Shown here: positions 6,747-10,036 of the stretch, piece after piece
Numbering within the stretch: position 1 is the stretch's first letter
How the letters are laid out: each line of letters begins with the position of its first letter
Assembly: GCA_031278535.1 (NCBI GenBank)
Contig: JAITKH010000084.1
Location: 1 to 10,036, forward strand
Direction: 5' to 3'
Source of the DNA: Planctomycetota bacterium
GTDB taxonomy: Bacteria > Planctomycetota > SZUA-567
DNA length: 10,036 nucleotides
Made by a program: the position numbers and the translations under genes
The notes under the pieces: model-generated
The model's database searches: none
The model's input: the letters and a program-made list of their open reading frames with translations, nothing else
Told to the model about the DNA's origin: nothing

Positions 6747-6938
6747 ATCCGGAAAATCCGCCTGCGGAGCGTCTTCCCCGTCGCATTCCTGTTCAATCCG
6801 CCGCTTCTTCCGCCGCCGGGGATCGCTCCGGCCGACAAGGTAGTTTTATGCGCCGGCCCTGTTGCCGGCAAGGTTTACGTCAATTTTTCTGTTGCATTTT
6901 CCTCCGGCTGGTCGAATAATCGGATATGGCAGTGATAC
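6747..6938. other. Intergenic stretch after cmk
   Basis: No plausible gene is visible in these 192 bases. The first 100 bases are GC-rich with CCGCC runs; the sequence becomes AT-richer from about 6870. A hairpin and T-run are listed separately. The third MITE-like copy begins at the end of this stretch. Confidence 0.6.
6852..6889 (+). terminator. Weak possible terminator of the surE-cmk operon
   Basis: GCCGGC (6852-6857) and GCCGGC (6864-6869) can form a 6-bp GC stem with a 6-base loop. The T-run (6883-6887) starts about 13 bases later, which is too far for a textbook intrinsic terminator. It is the only such candidate I see after cmk. Confidence 0.25.
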
Positions 6939-7102
6939 TAGTGCTCCGTAAAGTCTCAATCTTTGCTTGATACTTTGCGGGGAAGGTCTCCGGCTTATCC
7001 GGTTTCCGCCTCCGGGGAAGTGAATTTCCCCGGAGGCATTGGAGGTCGATTTCAGAGCAAACGGACTTCGCCATCCACGGATTTCATCTTTTTAGGCCAA
7101 TA
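6939..7102 (+). mobile_element. MITE-like element, copy 3
   Basis: This 164-bp copy is flanked by TA at both ends (6939-6940 and 7101-7102). It starts GTGCTCCGTAAAGTCTCA and shares the body with copies 1 and 2, including CTTTGCTTGA, TTATCCGGTTTCCGCC and CAAACGGACTTC. Its right end, GGATTTCATCTTTTTAGG then CCAATAG, matches 18 of 25 bases of the right end of copy 2, so it is the most diverged copy. Its central hairpin is perfect: GCCTCCGGGGAA (7008-7019) pairs with TTCCCCGGAGGC (7026-7037), a 12-bp stem with a 6-base loop. It is non-coding and lies between cmk and the small gene at 7296. Confidence 0.8.
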
Positions 7103-7295
7103 GGAGTTCATTTTAAACTACTATACACGACTATTTTTCGCGGAATCGGCATGTTGCCGAAGGGGGGGAGTCACAAAAATAATCAAATTCCACTCATTTT
7201 ACGATTATTTTCGTAATACCAATGACCTATAACTTGATCTACAGAAAATAGCCGTATCCAGTGCGTATTGAACACAATATGCGGGAAACGTTTCC
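7103..7295. other. AT-rich upstream region of the small gene
   Basis: This stretch is clearly richer in A and T than the rest of the window, notably 7170-7250. It holds the hairpin TCGGCA-TGT-TGCCGA (7146-7160), a G7 run at 7162-7168, and a dyad listed separately. A TTGATC at 7234-7239 and TATCCA at 7255-7260 are poorly spaced (15 bases) promoter boxes, so I do not call a promoter. It probably carries control sequences for the following gene, or is horizontally acquired. Confidence 0.4.
7199..7216. promoter_or_regulatory. Inverted repeat, possible operator
   Basis: TTACGA (7199-7204) and TCGTAA (7211-7216) are perfect 6-base arms around a 6-base AT-only centre. It sits about 80 bases upstream of the small gene start. 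The size suits a dimeric DNA-binding protein, but the AT-rich context makes chance plausible. Confidence 0.25.
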
Positions 7296-7475
7296 ATGGC
7301 GGAAAACAAGCCGCGCCGATCGCAGGGCAGAACGCTTCTGCAGACAATAATTACCCGGCTGCGCGAATACGATTTGGACGAGGTTGTGATCATCTGCAAT
7401 AAATACAGAACCAAACGCGGACTTCCTCCCCTGAAGGAATCCCTGGTGGAAAGCTTGCGCAAACGCCATAGGTGA
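7296..7475 (+). CDS. Small basic protein of 59 residues, function unknown
   Basis: This short frame starts with ATG at 7296 and ends with TGA at 7473-7475. The protein is charged and basic overall: it begins MAENKPRRSQGRTLLQ, has a central EYDLDEVVIICNKYRTKRG, and ends in a lysine/arginine-rich LPPLKESLVESLRKRHR. It has no signal peptide or membrane segment. A predicted helix-strand-helix pattern with basic ends suggests a soluble, possibly nucleic-acid-binding protein, but I recognise no family. A weak GCGGGAAA sits about 10 bases before the start. It faces rpoN, with stop codons 17 bases apart. The sequence shifts from AT-rich to coding-like composition at the ATG, which supports a real gene. 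A random frame cannot be excluded. Confidence 0.5.
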   Translation: MAENKPRRSQGRTLLQTIITRLREYDLDEVVIICNKYRTKRGLPPLKESLVESLRKRHR

Positions 7476-7492
7476 GAAGATGTCGCGCCCCG

Positions 7493-9034
7493 TCAATGTT
7501 CCCGCCGGTGGCTATGGCTGGGAAATCCCATTTTTTCGCGGTAGTTGACAAGAGTGCGGCGCTTAATCGCCACTCCTTCCGCGGCGAGAAGTTTTAGTAT
7601 TTCGTTGTCCCGGAGAGGCCGGCGCTTGTCCTCGGCCTCGATCACTTCCCGGATGCGCAGCATCACGGCGGCGTTTGAGCGGGTTTCCCCGCTCGCCTTC
7701 CCGTCCTCCAGAACGGAGGAACTCGCCCTGGCGAAGAAATGCTTGAGCGGCTTAAGCCCGAGCGGGGTATCAATGTACTTGTCCTTGACCGCCCGGGAAA
7801 CGGTGGAAACGTCGAACCCAATCCGCTCGGCAATCTCCTGCATGAAAAGCGGTTCCGGCGCGTCCTTGATTCCAGAGAGATAGGATTGCTGGGCCTTGAT
7901 TATCGCCCCGGCCACGGCGAGCATGGTCTGTTCCCGCTGCGCCACCGCCTTGATCAGCCATTGGGCGTGATTGTATTTGTCCCGAAACATGCGGGAAAGA
8001 CCGTTCCGGCGGATTTGTTCCCGGAAGGCGGCGTAGGCCGCGGAACGGGATTCGTCCGCCTCCAGGCGTGCGCGGATAAGGCGTCCGCGGCGGGAATTGT
8101 CAAACAGGGCGGAAAAATATTCGGATATCACCGGTTCCTCGCGGCCGGAAACCAGGCGGACCCGGAATCCGGACTCGGCATCTCCCTCCACAATCAGATC
8201 CGGTTTCACCAAGGGCGCCGCTCCGATCGCATAGTCGGCGCCGGGGCGGGGAGTCAAGGTCCGGATAAGCGCGGCTCCCGCCTTTACCTCGTCCAGGCTG
8301 CACTTGAGGGCGCGGGCGATTTTCGGCAGGCGGTTTGCCGCCAAATCCTCGAGATGGTTTTCCGCCATGGCCCGGGCAACCGGAAAAGCTTCCGGCCGAT
8401 CCCGCAATTGGATAACCAGACATTCGGAAAGGTTCCGGGCGCCGACGCCTTTCGGATCCAAACTCTGCAGCGCGGCCAGGGCCGCCTCCAACTCGCTCCG
8501 ATCCGGTAGCGGCAGCAGGTTCTCCGGAACGGTTTCCTCCAAGGGAATGGTTAGCCAGCCGTTGGCGTCCAATTTTTCAGCCATGGCCTCGGCCAGGCTG
8601 CGGATGCGGGGAGGAAGGTCGAGCAGGGCGATCTGGAATTCGAGATGTGCGGACAGGGATGGCGGGCGCGACTCGGCGTTTGCTATCGGATCAAAGGCCT
8701 CGTCGTCGTTCCGGACGGCGTGCGCCGGCGAGTGGTCGTCGTGGGAATCGCTCCAGTCGTAGTCGATTTCGTCAAGGTACTCCAATCCGGCAATTTCATC
8801 CCTGTCGGCCCGGGTTTCGGAATCGTCGAAGGTCTCGACGGCGGTTCCTTCCCGATCCTCGCCGTCGACGATCTCCAAGGCGGGATTTTCCATCTGTTCC
8901 TGGTGAAGCCGCTGTTCCAGCTGCATCATGGGAAGCTGCAGGAGTTCCATCGATTGTATCAATTGGGGGGAGAGGTTCATCTCCATCCGCTGGGACGCCT
9001 GCATGGCGAGACCGGCGGACATTCCGGTACTCAT
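7493..9034 (-). CDS. rpoN: RNA polymerase sigma-54 factor RpoN
   Basis: RpoN directs RNA polymerase to -24/-12 promoters and needs AAA+ activator proteins. The 513-residue product has the full architecture. Region I comes first (QRMEMNLSPQLIQSMELLQLP, activator interaction). The acidic region II lies at about 54-110, rich in Asp/Glu. The core-binding domain follows. The helix-turn-helix is at about 398-416 (MQEIAERIGFDVSTVSRAV), then KYIDTPLGLKPLKHFF. The RpoN box is at 491-500, KRRTLVNYRE against the consensus ARRTVAKYRE. I chose ATG at 9034: it overlaps the gmhB stop (ATGA) and has GGAG at a suitable distance. GTG at 9061 would add nine residues inside gmhB. Coupling to gmhB implies joint expression. 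No hpf or PTS genes, common rpoN neighbours elsewhere, follow it. Confidence 0.96.
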   Translation of the reverse strand: MSTGMSAGLAMQASQRMEMNLSPQLIQSMELLQLPMMQLEQRLHQEQMENPALEIVDGEDREGTAVETFDDSETRADRDEIAGLEYLDEIDYDWSDSHDDHSPAHAVRNDDEAFDPIANAESRPPSLSAHLEFQIALLDLPPRIRSLAEAMAEKLDANGWLTIPLEETVPENLLPLPDRSELEAALAALQSLDPKGVGARNLSECLVIQLRDRPEAFPVARAMAENHLEDLAANRLPKIARALKCSLDEVKAGAALIRTLTPRPGADYAIGAAPLVKPDLIVEGDAESGFRVRLVSGREEPVISEYFSALFDNSRRGRLIRARLEADESRSAAYAAFREQIRRNGLSRMFRDKYNHAQWLIKAVAQREQTMLAVAGAIIKAQQSYLSGIKDAPEPLFMQEIAERIGFDVSTVSRAVKDKYIDTPLGLKPLKHFFARASSSVLEDGKASGETRSNAAVMLRIREVIEAEDKRRPLRDNEILKLLAAEGVAIKRRTLVNYREKMGFPSHSHRREH

Positions 9035-9594
9035 CGCTTCTCCGCCATCCCGATGATCCACTCGGCGGCAGCCGCCAGATTGTCGGCGACAAAATCGGGA
9101 GTGGCTTTGCCGGCCGTCTCGGTTTCGGCTCCGTAGCCGGTTCGTGTCAGAATGCAGCCGGCGGCGCCGAAGGCGCGGCCCATGGCGATGTCAATGTCCC
9201 GATCGCCTACCACCCAACATTTTCCAGGGGAGAATCCCAGTTCCGTCGCCGCCCTGGCCGCCAGGCCAGGTTTGGGCTTGCGGCAGCCGCAGCCGTCGGC
9301 CTCGACATGGGGACAATAATAGGCGCCGGCGAAAAATTTGGCGTCGCCGCCCAATTTGGCGACGACGCTGGCGTTCACGGCTTCGACGTCGGCTCCGGTC
9401 ATGATGCCGCGCCCCACTCCGGACTGGTTGCTGATCAGGACAAGACCGAAACCGGAACGGCGAAGACGGTCCAGACCTTCCCTGGCGCCGGGCAACAGCT
9501 CGGTCGCAGCCGGATCCTTCTGGTAATGCCTGTTGACGATGATGGTTCCGTCGCGATCCAACAGTACCCAGTTTTTTATCGCGTGTCCGCCCAT
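9031..9594 (-). CDS. gmhB: D-glycero-D-manno-heptose 1,7-bisphosphate 7-phosphatase (HAD family)
   Basis: GmhB removes the 7-phosphate in the ADP-heptose (LPS core) or GDP-heptose pathway. The 187-residue protein carries HAD motifs DRDGT at 13-17 (nucleophile Asp13, acid/base Asp15), SNQSGVGRG at 55-63, KPKPG at 106-110 and VVGDRDIDI at 128-136. The zinc-binding set is Cys94, His96, Cys102 and Cys104 (CPHVEADGCGCRKP), with a shorter loop than E. coli GmhB. I chose ATG at 9594: it has AAGGGAAA upstream and puts the catalytic motif at the usual distance from the start. An upstream TTG at 9645 would add a Gly/Pro-rich segment unlike the family. Histidinol phosphatase (HisB-N) shares these motifs, but there is no his context. 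The gene overlaps rpoN by 4 bases. Confidence 0.88.
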   Translation of the reverse strand: MGGHAIKNWVLLDRDGTIIVNRHYQKDPAATELLPGAREGLDRLRRSGFGLVLISNQSGVGRGIMTGADVEAVNASVVAKLGGDAKFFAGAYYCPHVEADGCGCRKPKPGLAARAATELGFSPGKCWVVGDRDIDIAMGRAFGAAGCILTRTGYGAETETAGKATPDFVADNLAAAAEWIIGMAEKR

Positions 9595-9721
9595 ATGCGC
9601 TTTCCCTTTTCCGCCCCGGCCAGGCGTCGGTCCCGAAGGCGTCAAGTTTCGGTTGAGAAATGATGACCGCGAATATTATGCCTCTTCGAAAAAATTGCGA
9701 CTCTTTTTTCCCCTTTCGCGG

Positions 9722-9778
9722 CGGCCGTTGCAAGCACAGTGACAGCAACGGGTTGTACAAGGATGAATGCAACGGCCG
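9722..9778 (-). promoter_or_regulatory. Competing inverted repeats upstream of gmhB
   Basis: CGGCCGTTGCA (9722-9732) is an exact inverted match to TGCAACGGCCG (9768-9778), an 11-bp stem with a 35-base loop. The same left arm can pair instead with GCAACGG at 9745-9751 (7 bp). The two pairings exclude each other. In the minus-strand transcript this lies between the membrane-protein stop (9813) and gmhB. No U-run follows directly, so it is not a standard terminator. The rest of 9595-9812 holds no gene I can support. Confidence 0.35.
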
Positions 9779-9812
9779 TTCTTCCACGCCGATGCCAGGA
9801 ATGGGAACGCCA

Positions 9813-10036
9813 TTATGTATACCACATGTAATAGGAAAAAATCACAGCCAGGCTGACGCTGGCAACGATGGCGGCAGCCAGATCGCAGTAAAGCCACCAC
9901 AGATCATTCCAGGCTATAGCCTGTCGCAGCTTTTCCAGCCAGACCGCAGGCCATCTCCGCCACAAGCGCCTGACGTAAAAAAGCAGCTTGCCCTTCAGGT
10001 TTGGCGGCGCGGCTTCGGCGGCCGCAGTTTCCACCC
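9813..10036 (-). CDS. Unidentified protein with a C-terminal membrane segment, partial
   Basis: The visible 74 or so codons run off the right edge, so this is probably the C-terminal end of a longer protein. A GTG at 10034 could serve as a start, but too little upstream sequence is present to judge. The visible part has a basic, tryptophan-rich amphipathic stretch (LFYVRRLWRRWPAVWLEKL) followed by a hydrophobic helix (DLAAAIVASVSLAVIFSYYM) ending only two residues before the stop. This suggests a membrane anchor with a very short tail. I recognise no family. Its position upstream of gmhB on the same strand hints at an envelope or polysaccharide function, which is inference only. Confidence 0.55.
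   Translation of the reverse strand, partial: VETAAAEAAPPNLKGKLLFYVRRLWRRWPAVWLEKLRQAIAWNDLWWLYCDLAAAIVASVSLAVIFSYYMWYT

Noticed and set aside
7146..7168. Hairpin plus G-run as a terminator
   Set aside because: The stem is only 6 bp with a 3-base loop, and no T-run follows on either strand.
8647..9663. Plus-strand open frame of 338 codons
   Set aside because: It lies antisense to rpoN and gmhB and is Arg/Pro/Ala-rich without motifs.

Overview
The window is GC-rich, densely coded bacterial DNA. It probably comes from an anaerobic (or facultatively anaerobic) Gram-negative organism. A glycyl radical enzyme implies anoxic metabolism. A GmhB-type heptose bisphosphate phosphatase suggests a lipopolysaccharide outer membrane, a SurA/PpiC-like periplasmic chaperone fits a periplasm, and sigma-54 is present. 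I cannot assign a phylum from the sequence alone; a Desulfobacterota-like anaerobe is one possibility, at low confidence.

Layout. (1) Bases 1-1312, minus strand: the N-terminal 437 residues of a glycyl radical enzyme, cut by the window edge just after the catalytic cysteine. (2) Bases 1313-1600: a divergent intergenic region with a candidate promoter for each direction. (3) Bases 1601-6746, plus strand: a tightly packed operon of surE, a degenerate M48-like pseudopeptidase, a secreted PpiC-type prolyl isomerase, tsaC/sua5 (tRNA t6A synthesis), rpiB and cmk. Most junctions overlap or abut. The exception is tsaC-rpiB, where two short mobile elements lie one inside the other. (4) Bases 6747-7295: a long intergenic stretch with a weak possible terminator, a third copy of the same element and an AT-rich segment. 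(5) Bases 7296-7475: a probable 59-residue small protein, convergent with rpoN. (6) Bases 10036-7493, minus strand: the C-terminal end of an unidentified membrane protein, a 218-base gap with competing inverted repeats, gmhB, and rpoN overlapping gmhB by 4 bases.

The most unusual structure is the family of three MITE-like elements of about 165 bp. They have terminal inverted repeats starting GTG, a TA duplication in a CTAG-type target (as in IS630/Tc1-mariner elements), an internal palindrome next to the left end and a second hairpin in the middle. Copy 2 is inserted in the right terminal repeat of copy 1, and copy 1 sits in the 3' end of tsaC, supplying its last 50 codons. The second notable item is the M48-like protein encoded immediately after surE: it keeps the family framework but has lost all three zinc ligands and the catalytic glutamate.

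The operon mixes housekeeping functions: nucleotide salvage and synthesis (SurE, Cmk), tRNA modification (TsaC), pentose phosphate metabolism (RpiB) and envelope protein folding (PpiC). The rpoN-gmhB pair joins a sigma factor with envelope sugar synthesis. No complete novel defence or biosynthetic system is visible.
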